Shown: positions 26,294 to 35,175, counted from the first letter of the stretch. The stretch is DNA of 64,000 nucleotides from Erythrobacter donghaensis (GCF_002155425.1 NZ_MUYG01000006.1:124001-188000); one strand, 5' to 3'. Program-made: numbers and translations. The notes: generated from the letters alone by a model not told the origin.

Positions 26294-28048
26294 ATGTGTA
26301 TCGCAGCGCGCATGGCAAGCCTGGGCCACCTTCTTATTCGCCTCGTGATGGCTGCGCTGCTGCTCGGATTGCTGGCGGCGCGGCCGACGCTGGCCCATGA
26401 TGAGCCGCCGCCCGTCCATGCCCCGGTCTGCCACAGCGCCAGCGATCTGGACCGCCCGCTGGCGGCGATGAAAGCGCGCGGACCGTGGACCTGTGCCAAC
26501 CGCGACTGGCCTTCGGGCAGCCCCGCGGTGTGGCTGCGGTTTGAAGCCGCCAGCTGGCAGGGCGGGCCGCTGCCACGCCAGTTCTACAGCCGCATCGCCC
26601 GCTTCGATAGGATCACCTTCCACGCCATCGACCGTGACGGCACCGTGCGCAGCCGCCGCCTGACCGAGGCCGAGGCGCAGCCCTTTGCCGCGGGCCCGGT
26701 GTTCGGCCTGCCGCTGCCCGCCATCACGCCCGACACCGCCGCGCTGCTCGTCCGGATCGAAGGCCCCCATTCGATCCCGCTGCTGACCGAGGCGCGCATC
26801 ACCGCCAACCCCGACACCGCCGAATGGTCGCAGGTCGAAATGCTGCTGCTCGCGCTGGTAATGGGAATGCTGATGCTGCCGCTGCTGTTCGACGTCAGCT
26901 TTTTCGTGGTGCTGCGCGAGAGGTTCGTGCTGCTCCATGCGGGGATGGTGAGCACGATGATGGTCTATGTGCTGACCGCCGGGGGTCTGGCCTCTGCCTT
27001 CGTCACCCTGCCTCTGGCCGTGATGGCGGTGCTGGGGCCGCTGACCTATGCGCTGGCCGCCGGGCTGACCGGACTGTTCGTGGTCGCCTTTCTCGAACGC
27101 GGTGGGCAATCGCGCCTGATGCAGCGGATCACCGCGGCGACGGCGTGGTTCACAATAATCGCGCCGGGCTTCTTCGCGCTGCAACTGGATCGCACCCAGG
27201 CGTTTGACGATCGCGCCTACTTCATCACCTTCGTGCCCTTCATTCTGGTGATCAGCGCGGCCGTGCTCGAAGCGGTGTGGCGCGGCAGCCGTTCGGCGCG
27301 CTATCTGGCGGTGGCGTGGACGCCGATCATCTGCGCCTCTGTGGAGCGCCTGCTGCGCGGGCTGGGCTGGCATGTCGGCCCCTCCAGCCTCGACCTGATG
27401 ATCTATGGCGCGGTCGGGATCGAGGTGGTGGTGATCAGCCTCGCGATTGCCGACCGCTTCCTCGCGCTGCGGCGCGAGCGCGATGCCGCGCTGAGCGAGG
27501 CGCGCAAGATGGAGCAGATCTCGACCCGCGATTCGCTCACCGGGCTGATGAACCGCCGCGCGATCGAGGCGCGCTTCGACGAGCTGCTGGCGCAGGGCTT
27601 CGATACCTTCGCGCTGGTCGATCTCGACCGGTTCAAGGCGATCAACGACCTGCACGGCCACCAGGTCGGCGATGCCGCGCTGGTCGCCTGCGCGGGCGCG
27701 CTGCGCGCCAGCGGGGACCGGGATGCGATCGCGGTGCGATTGGGCGGCGAGGAATTCGTGGTGCTGCTGCGCGGGCCCCGCGCGCTCGAACGGGCCGAGG
27801 CGATGCGGCAGGCGATCCCGATCCGCATCATGCAGGACGTGCCGGGGCTGGAACTGCCGGTCACCGCCAGCATGGGCGTGGTGATGATGGCCGAGGCCGC
27901 GCGTCACAAGATGGCCTTCGCCGAATTCTACGCCCGCGCCGATGCACTGATGTACGACGCCAAGGCGAGCGGCCGCAACCGGCTCGCCTATGAACGCCTG
28001 ACGGTCTTCACCGCCGCCCCGGAGGGGCGCGGCGACAAGGCGGCTTAG
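26294..28048 (+). CDS. Membrane diguanylate cyclase (7TM-type sensor with GGDEF domain)
   Basis: 584 aa. A signal/TM at the N-terminus is followed by a periplasmic domain of about 150 residues resembling a 7TMR-DISM extracellular domain, then about seven helices (residues 185-390) and a coiled linker RRERDAALSEARKMEQISTRDSLTGLMNRRA. The GGDEF domain has the active-site motif LGGEEF at about 484, so c-di-GMP synthesis is expected; the RxxD inhibitory site is not obvious. ATG 26294 is preceded by AAGGG; an internal ATG at 26312 is possible. The periplasmic domain implies that an external signal controls c-di-GMP. Confidence 0.9.
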   Translation: MCIAARMASLGHLLIRLVMAALLLGLLAARPTLAHDEPPPVHAPVCHSASDLDRPLAAMKARGPWTCANRDWPSGSPAVWLRFEAASWQGGPLPRQFYSRIARFDRITFHAIDRDGTVRSRRLTEAEAQPFAAGPVFGLPLPAITPDTAALLVRIEGPHSIPLLTEARITANPDTAEWSQVEMLLLALVMGMLMLPLLFDVSFFVVLRERFVLLHAGMVSTMMVYVLTAGGLASAFVTLPLAVMAVLGPLTYALAAGLTGLFVVAFLERGGQSRLMQRITAATAWFTIIAPGFFALQLDRTQAFDDRAYFITFVPFILVISAAVLEAVWRGSRSARYLAVAWTPIICASVERLLRGLGWHVGPSSLDLMIYGAVGIEVVVISLAIADRFLALRRERDAALSEARKMEQISTRDSLTGLMNRRAIEARFDELLAQGFDTFALVDLDRFKAINDLHGHQVGDAALVACAGALRASGDRDAIAVRLGGEEFVVLLRGPRALERAEAMRQAIPIRIMQDVPGLELPVTASMGVVMMAEAARHKMAFAEFYARADALMYDAKASGRNRLAYERLTVFTAAPEGRGDKAA

Positions 28049-28076
28049 CTTACTGGCGATCGCGCTGGCGCGCGAG

Positions 28077-28163
28077 CAGACCCCCCGACCCGCCTCCCCA
28101 CCCGGCCACCAACAATACCATTACGGTATGGTGGCCGGGTGGGGAGGCGGGGCGGGCGGTCTG
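28077..28163. repeat. Very long GC-rich palindrome between convergent genes
   Basis: Arms of about 34 bp (28077-28110 and 28130-28163) are nearly perfect reverse complements; the central ATACC-attac-GGTAT extends the pairing. There is no T-run in the immediate flanks, although the + strand is followed by ACAAAAAAG. It separates the convergent diguanylate cyclase and thioesterase genes and may act as a bidirectional transcription block or be a REP/MITE-like element. Confidence 0.75.
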
Positions 28164-28168
28164 CGAAC

Positions 28169-28561
28169 TCACAAAAAAGCCGCGAGGATATCGGGCCGCA
28201 CCCGCGCCAGCCGACCGGTGGCACGATCGAGCATCGCCCAAGTGGTGGCCGCGCTGACGAGCCGCTTGCCGGATGCATCGGCAAACTCCACCCGGCGCAG
28301 CGATTTCGCACCCTGTGCCGGACCTTCGATCCACGTTTCGGCTGTGACGGTGTCACCCTCGGACACGTTCCCGCGATAATCGATCTCATGCCGCACCACG
28401 ACCCAGAAGAACGCCGCGCGATCCTCGGGCCGGGCGACCGCGTCCCAATGGGCGGTGGCCATGTCCTGAATCCACTGCACCCACACGGTGTTGTTGACGT
28501 GGCCGAGCTCGTCGATGTGCTGCGGCTCGGCCACGTAGGTGCGGGTGAAACGGTTGGTCAT
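28169..28561 (-). CDS. Acyl-CoA thioesterase, 4HBT/YbgC-like hotdog fold
   Basis: 130 aa. Contains the hotdog signature IDELGHVNNTVWVQWIQDMA, with the Asp/His/Asn active-site region of YbgC-like 4-hydroxybenzoyl-CoA-type thioesterases, followed by VVRHEIDYRGNVSEGDTVTAETW. It hydrolyses an acyl-CoA of unknown chain. The start ATG overlaps the stop of the upstream microprotein (ATGA), so this is the third gene of a coupled S9 peptidase-microprotein-thioesterase unit. Confidence 0.88.
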   Translation of the reverse strand: MTNRFTRTYVAEPQHIDELGHVNNTVWVQWIQDMATAHWDAVARPEDRAAFFWVVVRHEIDYRGNVSEGDTVTAETWIEGPAQGAKSLRRVEFADASGKRLVSAATTWAMLDRATGRLARVRPDILAAFL

Positions 28562-28677
28562 GGGCAGCCCGCTCCAAAAACGCAGACGCCCCAGAGCAGC
28601 AGGAAAGGCGAGGCTGCGATCATCAGCGCGATAGCCGAAATGATCAAAAGGCCTCGCCCGTAGTTGGGTGCCTTCAC
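28558..28677 (-). CDS. Single-pass membrane microprotein
   Basis: 39 aa from GTG 28677: VKAPNYGRGLLIISAIALM then a hydrophobic run ending WGVCVFGAGCP. One predicted transmembrane helix with a basic N-terminus and two cysteines near the end. The GTG overlaps the peptidase stop (GTGA) and its own TGA overlaps the thioesterase ATG (ATGA); this two-sided coupling is the main evidence that it is translated. No family recognised. Confidence 0.6.
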   Translation of the reverse strand: MKAPNYGRGLLIISAIALMIAASPFLLLWGVCVFGAGCP

Positions 28678-30896
28678 TCGCCCTCGGCCTCCGGCGCCAT
28701 GCCCATCTGCCACAGGATGAAGGCGAATTCCTCCGCCGTTTCCTTCAGGGAGTTCCAGCGGCCCGATTGCCCGCCGTGGCCTGCGCCCATGTTGGTCTTC
28801 ATCAGCAGCAGATTGTCGTCGGTCTTCAGCTCGCGCAGCTTGGCGACCCATTTGGCGGGCTCCCAATAGGTCACGCGCGGATCGTTGAGGCCGGCGGTCA
28901 CCAGCATCGGCGGGTAGTCCTTGGCGACCACCTGATCATAGGGCGAATAGGACAGCATATAGGCAAACGCCGCCTTGTCGGTGATCGGGTTGCCCCATTC
29001 CTGCCATTCGCCCGGGGTCAGCGGCAGCTTCTCGTTCAGCATGGTGTTGACCACATCGACGAAGGGCACATGCGCGACGATCGCGCCATATTGCGACGGG
29101 TCCTGATTGATGATCGCGCCCATCAGCTCGCCACCGGCCGAACCGCCGCTCGCCGTGACCTTGCCCTCGGCGGTGTAGCCCTTGGCGATCAGGCCCCTTC
29201 CCACATCGACGAAATCATTGAAGGTGTTGGTCCGCTCGAACAGCTTGCCGCCCAGATACCAGCGCCGCCCGAGATCGTCGCCGCCGCGGATATGCGCGAT
29301 GGCATAGGCAAAGCCGCGATCGACGAGGCTCAGCCGCGTGGTCGAAAAGCCCGGCGGGATGGCATAGCCATAGGCGCCATAGGCGTAGAGGTGCAGCGGC
29401 CCCGGCCCCTCGATCCCGGCCTTTTTCAGGATTGCGGCGCGGTCTTTCCGCATCACGATGCTGACCGGCACCATCGTCCCGTCGCGCGCCTGCACGGTCA
29501 GCCGTTCCGAGACGTAAAGCGAGGGATCGTAGCCGCTCGGGATTTCCTGCGTCTTGAGCGTTTCCAGCCCGCCCGTCTTGACGTCGTAGTCATAGACCGT
29601 CGCAGGCGTCACCATCGACTGATAGGCGAGCCGCAGCTTGCTGACATCGTATTCGGGGTTGTTGGAAAGCCCGGCGGTGTAGCTCGCCTCGGGGAAGGTG
29701 ATCGGCGTCACCTTGGCCGGATCGTCGTAGCGGCGCAGCTGGATCTGATCGAGGCCGCCCAGCCGCCCTTCGGTGACGAAGAAGTCCTTGTAGAGGTCGA
29801 AGCCGGTCAGATAGAAATCGTCCGAGCCCGCAATCACCGTCTGCCAGTCTCCCGGCGTCGCCAGCTTCGCCTTGGCGAGGCGGAAGTTGATGTGATCGTC
29901 ATTGGTCCACACCCACAGATCGCCGTCGCGGACATCGACGCTGTATTCGACGCCCTTCTTGCGCGCCTTGACCAGAATGGGCGCGGCGGTGGGGTTGTCG
30001 GCGGGGACGAGCCGCACTTCGCTGGTCTCGTTGTCGCCCGCGCCGATGATCAGCCAGTCCTTCTGCGAGGTCAGCCCGGTGCCGACGCCGAAGCTCTGGT
30101 CTTCCTCCTTGTAGAGCGTGACATCGCTCTCCACCGGCGTGCCGATCACGTGGAGCTTGGCCTCGAGCGTGCGCCATTCCTCGGTCGAGGGGCCGTAGAC
30201 GATCGCGGTATCGTTCTTCACCCACACCAGATCGCCGCGCAGGTTCTCGATCGTGTCGGGGAGCAGTTCGCCGGTCTGCAAATCCTTGATCCGCGCGGTG
30301 TAGCGCTCGCTGCCGTTGGTGTCGGTGGCATAGGCGAGGAAGCGCCCGTTCTCGCTGACCGAGGCCGCGCCGAGGCGGAAATATTCCTGCCCTTCGGCCA
30401 TCTGGTTTTCGTCGAGCAGCAGCTCGGGCTCGCCGCCCGCCACGGGCTTGCGCCAGTGCTTGCGGTATTGCGCGCCTTCCTCGAACTCGCTCCAGTAGAG
30501 ATAGTCGCCATCCTTCTGGGGGACGGTCGAATCGTCTTCCTTGATGCGCGCGCGCATCTCGGTGAACAGCGCTTCGGTGAAAGCCTCCTGGCCGGCCATC
30601 TTGGCCTCGAAATAGGCGTTCTCGGCCTTGACGTGGTTCAGCACGTCCTCGTCGTCGACCACCGGATAGGACTTGTCGTAGAGCCAGTCATAGGGGTCTT
30701 CGACGGTGATCCCGTGGACGGTGTAGGAGTGTGCGCGCTTTTCGGCGACGGGGGGCTTGATCTCGGTGCTGGCGGCAGAAGGCGTGGTCACGCTCGGCTG
30801 TTCCTCTCGGGTGGTCGCAAAGGCGGGTGTCGCCAAGGTGGTGGCGATGGCGGTGGTGGCAAGAGCCATGAGGCTGATCGGACGAATGAGGGGCAT
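28674..30896 (-). CDS. S9 family serine peptidase (oligopeptidase B-like), exported
   Basis: 740 aa from ATG 30896, which follows AAAGAGAG and begins a signal peptide (MALATTAIATTLATPAFA). Beta-propeller N-terminal domain (VHGITVEDPYDWLYD, KDGDYLYWSEFEEGAQY), then the alpha/beta-hydrolase domain with YLGGKLFERTNTFNDF and nucleophile ASGGSAGGELMGA (Ser about 585), catalytic Asp in LNDPRVTYWEPAKW (about 668) and His in GAGHGGQSGRW (about 703). Oligopeptidase B-type enzymes cleave short peptides after basic residues; the signal peptide places this one in the periplasm. First gene of a three-gene coupled unit. Confidence 0.93.
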   Translation of the reverse strand: MPLIRPISLMALATTAIATTLATPAFATTREEQPSVTTPSAASTEIKPPVAEKRAHSYTVHGITVEDPYDWLYDKSYPVVDDEDVLNHVKAENAYFEAKMAGQEAFTEALFTEMRARIKEDDSTVPQKDGDYLYWSEFEEGAQYRKHWRKPVAGGEPELLLDENQMAEGQEYFRLGAASVSENGRFLAYATDTNGSERYTARIKDLQTGELLPDTIENLRGDLVWVKNDTAIVYGPSTEEWRTLEAKLHVIGTPVESDVTLYKEEDQSFGVGTGLTSQKDWLIIGAGDNETSEVRLVPADNPTAAPILVKARKKGVEYSVDVRDGDLWVWTNDDHINFRLAKAKLATPGDWQTVIAGSDDFYLTGFDLYKDFFVTEGRLGGLDQIQLRRYDDPAKVTPITFPEASYTAGLSNNPEYDVSKLRLAYQSMVTPATVYDYDVKTGGLETLKTQEIPSGYDPSLYVSERLTVQARDGTMVPVSIVMRKDRAAILKKAGIEGPGPLHLYAYGAYGYAIPPGFSTTRLSLVDRGFAYAIAHIRGGDDLGRRWYLGGKLFERTNTFNDFVDVGRGLIAKGYTAEGKVTASGGSAGGELMGAIINQDPSQYGAIVAHVPFVDVVNTMLNEKLPLTPGEWQEWGNPITDKAAFAYMLSYSPYDQVVAKDYPPMLVTAGLNDPRVTYWEPAKWVAKLRELKTDDNLLLMKTNMGAGHGGQSGRWNSLKETAEEFAFILWQMGMAPEAEGE

Positions 30897-31014
30897 GGCG
30901 CTGAGCTCTCTTTGGGTAAGAATGGGCCATGTGCTAGGTCGCAGCCGAGAGGCTGGCAAGCCCCGCCGAAAGTGGCGTGCGCACAAGACCGGATGCCGAT
31001 GCAGGAGGAATGTC

Positions 31015-32196
31015 ATGAGGATGGTCAGAGCGCTCGCATGGCTGGCCCCGCTGGTGCTGGCGAGCGCGCCTGCGCAGGCCGGGGAACCCGCCCCCACCGC
31101 GCCGCGCATTGTTCGGCCGGGTGGTCAGACCGCCGATCTGGCGCTTTACCTCAACGGCTATGGCCGCTGGGACAGGGATCAACCCACACCGCTGCGCAGC
31201 GCGCAGGCGCTGGTCGATCCGCTGCAATGGTTCGGCCCGGAATCGGCGCTGGCGCGCGCGCACCGCGCCGATCCGACCACGCCGCGCTACACAACCATCC
31301 TGCTCGACATCACGCCCGAAGGCACGATGGCCGGATGCGCCTATGCCCCGCAGGCCCGCGTGATCGCGGATGAGGCGCAGCTGTGCGCCGATATCGCGGG
31401 CCAGCGCTTCCTGCCGCAGCTGGCTGACGATGGCTCGCGGGTGCCCGGCACCTTCGGGCTCAGGATCGAAAGCCGCGTCTTCGATGCCGCGCCCGATGCG
31501 CCGCCCCGGTCGCTGTTCACGAAGGAGCAGAAGGTAACGCCGACCATCACGATTGCCCCGAACGCTCACCAACTGGTGCGCTTCCCGCCCGCCAATTTCG
31601 AGGTGGCCTCCCTCTACCGCGCGCCGAAATGGAAGACCGCGCCACGGCCCGGCTGGAGCGACATCCCGCAGACGCAGCCGATGAGCGGGCTGATCCTCCA
31701 TCACCGCCCCGACGGTCTCCAGTGCCGGGTGATCGCCCTCAGCGGCGATCCGGCACGCGATGCGGCGGCCTGCGCCTATGCTCGCACCGAGCTCGCGCCC
31801 GACTGGAGCGGAGTGGAAGGCACGCGCGACTGGATGGTGCCGATCGCCATACTCCACCACTCCGAAGGCATGATCGCCATCGGCCCCGATCCGGAGCGCA
31901 TCGTCGACACCCGTATGGCCGAGGGGAGCGAGGAAGCACTAGTCACCGCGCTGACGGCCGCGGGCGTGCTCCCGGAAGGCCGCGCCCGAAGCCCGCTGGT
32001 GCTCGATCTCGATGCCAATGCCGACGGCAGCGTCCGCCATTGCCGCGTGGTCAAGACCACGGGCAAGGATGCGACCGACATCGCCGCCTGCACCATCGCG
32101 CGCCAGACCGTGCGGCTCGAGCCGGTCGAGAACGTGTTCGGCACCCCCGAACCCCTCGCCAGCCTGTTCTGGCGGGCTGCGCCCGAGACCGACTAA
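31015..32196 (+). CDS. Secreted protein with repeated TonB-C-like modules
   Basis: 393 aa. ATG 31015 lies 7 nt after a perfect AGGAGG. Signal peptide MRMVRALAWLAPLVLASAPAQA. The mature protein contains three stretches of the same pattern, 'G-x-C-x-V...D-x-x-x-C-x-x-a-x-x-x-x-x-P': around residues 105-150 (GTMAGCAYAPQA...LCADIAGQRFLP), 230-265 (GLQCRVIAL...ACAYARTELAP) and 340-375 (GSVRHCRVVKTTGKDATDIAACTIARQTV). This resembles the C-terminal domain of sphingomonad TonB-like proteins, but there is no membrane anchor or Pro-rich spacer. Function unknown. Confidence 0.8.
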   Translation: MRMVRALAWLAPLVLASAPAQAGEPAPTAPRIVRPGGQTADLALYLNGYGRWDRDQPTPLRSAQALVDPLQWFGPESALARAHRADPTTPRYTTILLDITPEGTMAGCAYAPQARVIADEAQLCADIAGQRFLPQLADDGSRVPGTFGLRIESRVFDAAPDAPPRSLFTKEQKVTPTITIAPNAHQLVRFPPANFEVASLYRAPKWKTAPRPGWSDIPQTQPMSGLILHHRPDGLQCRVIALSGDPARDAAACAYARTELAPDWSGVEGTRDWMVPIAILHHSEGMIAIGPDPERIVDTRMAEGSEEALVTALTAAGVLPEGRARSPLVLDLDANADGSVRHCRVVKTTGKDATDIAACTIARQTVRLEPVENVFGTPEPLASLFWRAAPETD

Positions 32197-32275
32197 CCGC
32201 GCGCCGGTGGCAAGATCGGGCGGGAGGCCCTATACTCCCCCCAACACATCGAACGGAATCGAAAGGCCCCGCCCC

Positions 32276-34081
32276 ATGCTGATGCAGACCCACGAAGCCC
32301 GCCTCGCCGCCCTGCGCGAAGAGTTGAAGCGACGGGGTGTCGATGGTTTCGTCGTGCCGATCTCCGATGAACACATGAGCGAATATGTCGGCGATTATGC
32401 CCAGCGGCTGAAATGGCTGACGGGCTTCGGCGGCTCGGCGGGCTATGCCTGCGTGACGCTCACCCACGCGGCGATCTTCGTCGACGGGCGCTACACCGTG
32501 CAGGTGCGCGAACAGGTCGACGGGAACCTGTTCGAATACAAGAGCGTCCCCGCCGATACGCTCGGCGCGTGGCTGGCCGAGGTGTGCGAAAGCGGCGCGA
32601 AGATCGCTTACGACCCCTGGCTCCACACCTGGGCCTGGGTCGAGGCAGTAGAGAAGCAGGTCGAGCCCAAGGGCATCGCGATGGTCCCGGCCAAGAGCAA
32701 TCCGATCGACGCGGTCTGGGCCGATCGCCCCGCCCCCTCGCCCGCTGAGGCCAAGGTGCATGACGAGGCGATGGCGGGCCGCTCCTCGGCGGACAAGCGC
32801 GCAGCCGTCGCCGACTGGCTGGCAAAGGAGGGCCATGATGCGGTGGTGATCCCGGCGCTCGATTCGGTCGCCTGGCTGCTCAACATTCGCGGCGCCGATG
32901 TGCCGCACACCCCGGTCGCGCTGTCCTATGTCATCGCCCGCAAGGATGGCAGCGCCGAGCTGTTCATCGCGCCCGAGAAGGTCACGCCCGAACTCGCCCG
33001 CCATCTCGGCAACGCGGTGACAATCCGCCACCGGGCCGCCTTCGAAGGCGCGCTCGCCGAATATGCGGGGCAGAGCGTCGCGCTCGATCCCGATTTCGCC
33101 GTGGTCGGCATCGCGCAGGCCCTGCGCGCGGGGGGTGCCAAATTCGCCTTCAAGCAGGACCCGACGATCCTTGCCAAGGCGATCAAGAACCCCGCCGAAC
33201 AGCACGGCCAGCGCGACGCGCAGGCGCGCGACGGGGCGGCGGTGAGCCGCTTCCTGCGCTGGCTCGAGATCGAAGCGCCCAAGGGCGGCGTGGACGAGCT
33301 CTCCGCCGCCGCGAAGCTTCAGGCCTTCCGCGAGGAGGACCCGGGCCTCTCCGGCCTCAGCTTCGACACCATCTCGGCTGCCGCCGGCCATGCCGCGCTG
33401 CCGCATTACAAGGTGGACGAGGACAGCAATATCCTGATCCCGCCGTCGTCGATCTACCTCGTCGATTCGGGCGGCCAGTATCCGGGCGGCACCACCGATA
33501 TCACCCGCACGGTGTGGATCGGGCCGGGTGAACCGACGCAGGAAATGCGCGACCGCAACACGCGGGTCCTCAAAGGCCACATCCAGCTCGCCCGCGCGGT
33601 GTTCCCGCAGGGCACGGTCGGCGGACAACTCGACGTGCTGGCGCGGCAATATCTGTGGGAGGCGGGGGTCGATTACGCCCACGGCACCGGCCACGGGGTC
33701 GGCAGCGTGCTCGCGGTGCACGAAGGACCGCAGCGCATCGCCAAGCCTTCGGGCGGGCAGGCGGGCACCGGGCAGGAACTGCACGCGGGCATGATCCTCT
33801 CGAACGAGCCGGGATATTACAAGCCGAACGCCTTCGGCATCCGCATCGAGAATCTGGTGCTGACCGAAGAGCGCCAGATCGCAGGCATGGAGGGCCGCTG
33901 GCTCGGTTTCGAGACGCTGACCTTCGTGCCGCTCGACCGCAAGCTAATCGACAAGGCGCTGCTGACAGCGGAGGAAATCGCGTGGGTCGATGCCTATCAC
34001 GCCAAGGTGCGCGACGTGCTCTCGCCGCGTCTGTCGGGCGATGATCTGGCCTGGGTCGAGCGGGAGACCGCGCCGCTTTGA
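32276..34081 (+). CDS. pepP: Xaa-Pro aminopeptidase (M24 family, aminopeptidase P)
   Basis: 601 aa, the long eukaryote-like aminopeptidase P form with two creatinase N-domains followed by the pita-bread M24 domain. Metal ligands lie in DSGGQYPGGTTDITRT, YAHGTGHGVGSVLAVHEGP and SNEPGYYKPNAFGIRIENL. It removes N-terminal residues preceding proline; there is no signal peptide, so it is cytoplasmic. ATG 32276 is followed by another at 32282; the frame also extends further upstream into the preceding gene's 3' region without support. Confidence 0.94.
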   Translation: MLMQTHEARLAALREELKRRGVDGFVVPISDEHMSEYVGDYAQRLKWLTGFGGSAGYACVTLTHAAIFVDGRYTVQVREQVDGNLFEYKSVPADTLGAWLAEVCESGAKIAYDPWLHTWAWVEAVEKQVEPKGIAMVPAKSNPIDAVWADRPAPSPAEAKVHDEAMAGRSSADKRAAVADWLAKEGHDAVVIPALDSVAWLLNIRGADVPHTPVALSYVIARKDGSAELFIAPEKVTPELARHLGNAVTIRHRAAFEGALAEYAGQSVALDPDFAVVGIAQALRAGGAKFAFKQDPTILAKAIKNPAEQHGQRDAQARDGAAVSRFLRWLEIEAPKGGVDELSAAAKLQAFREEDPGLSGLSFDTISAAAGHAALPHYKVDEDSNILIPPSSIYLVDSGGQYPGGTTDITRTVWIGPGEPTQEMRDRNTRVLKGHIQLARAVFPQGTVGGQLDVLARQYLWEAGVDYAHGTGHGVGSVLAVHEGPQRIAKPSGGQAGTGQELHAGMILSNEPGYYKPNAFGIRIENLVLTEERQIAGMEGRWLGFETLTFVPLDRKLIDKALLTAEEIAWVDAYHAKVRDVLSPRLSGDDLAWVERETAPL

Positions 34082-34088
34082 AATAAGC

Positions 34089-34183
34089 CCGTTCGTCCTG
34101 AGCCTGTCGAAGGACTGTACTTCTTCCTTTTGTGCGGTTTTCAAAGGGAAAGGGCAGGGCTTCGACAAGCTCAGCCCGAACGG
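34089..34183. repeat. Inverted pair of the CCGTTCG...TCGAAG interspersed repeat
   Basis: Arm 34089-34115 (core GTTCGTCCTGAGCCTGTCGA) and arm 34157-34183 (core TTCGACAAGCTCAGCCCGAA) are near reverse complements separated by 41 nt. The same CCGTTCG/CGAACGG-ended design recurs at 50334-50398, and a half copy is near 38818. This is a REP-like dispersed palindrome common in sphingomonads and other proteobacteria. Confidence 0.75.
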
Positions 34184-34268
34184 AAAAAGGGCGGCAAGCC
34201 ACCGCTTGTCGCACTCCCTATGTTCCTGTAATGTTCCTTTGCACCGAGTCGCATGGGAGGAACACACA

Positions 34269-34664
34269 ATGATCGGCTACGTCACCCTCGGAACCAATGA
34301 TCTGCCGCGCGCTGCGGCCTTTTACGACGCGCTGGCCGCGCATTTCGGCGTTGGCCGGATGATGGATTTCGAAACCTTCATCGCCTGGGGCGAATGGGGC
34401 GGCGCACCGGGGATCGCGGCGACGCTGCCCTTTGACGGCCAGCCCGCCACGGTCGGCAACGGAGTGATGGTCGCGCTGGAGGTGAAGTCGCCGGAGGATG
34501 TCCACGCGGTCTACGATATCGCGATGGCGCACGGCGGCAGCGACGAAGGCGCGCCCGGCCCGCGCGGGGATGACGGCTTCTACGCCGCCTATTTCCGCGA
34601 TCCGGACGGCAACAAGCTCAACGCCTTCTGCATGGTCCAGCCCGCCGAGAAGACCGGCGAATGA
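34269..34664 (+). CDS. VOC family (glyoxalase/bleomycin-resistance fold) protein
   Basis: 131 aa with the paired beta-alpha-beta-beta-beta modules: MIGYVTLGTNDLPRAAAFYDALAAHFG at the start and AAYFRDPDGNKLNAFCM at the end (metal-binding Glu replaced by Asn in NKLNAF). ATG 34269 follows GGGAGGA. Enzyme specificity not predictable. It overlaps the cupin gene by ATGA. Confidence 0.88.
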   Translation: MIGYVTLGTNDLPRAAAFYDALAAHFGVGRMMDFETFIAWGEWGGAPGIAATLPFDGQPATVGNGVMVALEVKSPEDVHAVYDIAMAHGGSDEGAPGPRGDDGFYAAYFRDPDGNKLNAFCMVQPAEKTGE

Positions 34665-35056
34665 GCAGCCCCCGGTTGGAGGAGCGGTTCATCCATCTCG
34701 GCCTCGGCGCGAGGGCGGTGGAACAGCCGCCCTTCACCGGGATGGCATGGTACGAAGCCTATGGCGCGCGCCACGGCGCTGATGGCGCGGAAGGCCGGCT
34801 GGTGTCGCAATACACCTTCACCGAAAGCTGGACTTCGTGGGAGATGCACCCGGCGGGCGACGAGGTGGTGATCTGCACTGATGGCGCGATGGTGCTGGTG
34901 CAGGAGCTTGCGGGCGGCAGCCTTACCCAAATGCCCCTCGCTGCGGGAGAATACGCAATCAACCCGGCAGGCATATGGCACACCGCCGACGTTGCGGAGA
35001 GCGCGACCGCGATCTTCATCACCGCAGGGGAAGGCACCCAGCACCGGCAGCGTTGA
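34661..35056 (+). CDS. Cupin-domain protein
   Basis: 131 aa. Single cupin barrel: WTSWEMHPAGDEVVICTDGAMVLV (motif 1, with weak metal ligands) and LAAGEYAINPAGIWHTAD (motif 2 with His). Translationally coupled to the VOC protein (ATGA), suggesting that the two act on related small molecules. Function not assignable. Confidence 0.82.
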   Translation: MSSPRLEERFIHLGLGARAVEQPPFTGMAWYEAYGARHGADGAEGRLVSQYTFTESWTSWEMHPAGDEVVICTDGAMVLVQELAGGSLTQMPLAAGEYAINPAGIWHTADVAESATAIFITAGEGTQHRQR

Positions 35057-35134
35057 GCGATTCCGCCTCGGGTGTAGCACGGTATTTGCGGGGTTGTTGC
35101 CGCCTGAAAGCCCGATCCGGGTTACACGGGATCG

Positions 35135-35156
35135 CAATGTTTCACGTGAAACATTG
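35135..35156. promoter_or_regulatory. parS centromere-like site (ParB/Spo0J-binding)
   Basis: TGTTTCACGTGAAACA at 35138-35153 is an exact match to the universal 16-bp parS consensus, and the palindrome continues outward for several more bases. It lies in the 119-bp gap between the cupin gene and the convergent HerA-like ATPase gene. parS sites cluster near oriC and nucleate ParB for segregation. Confidence 0.93.
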
Positions 35157-35175
35157 CATGAACATCGGCCCGCCG

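Noticed and set aside
28668..31373. 901-codon plus-strand frame opposite the S9 peptidase
   Set aside because: The sense gene has all catalytic motifs and a signal peptide; the antisense frame is composition-driven.
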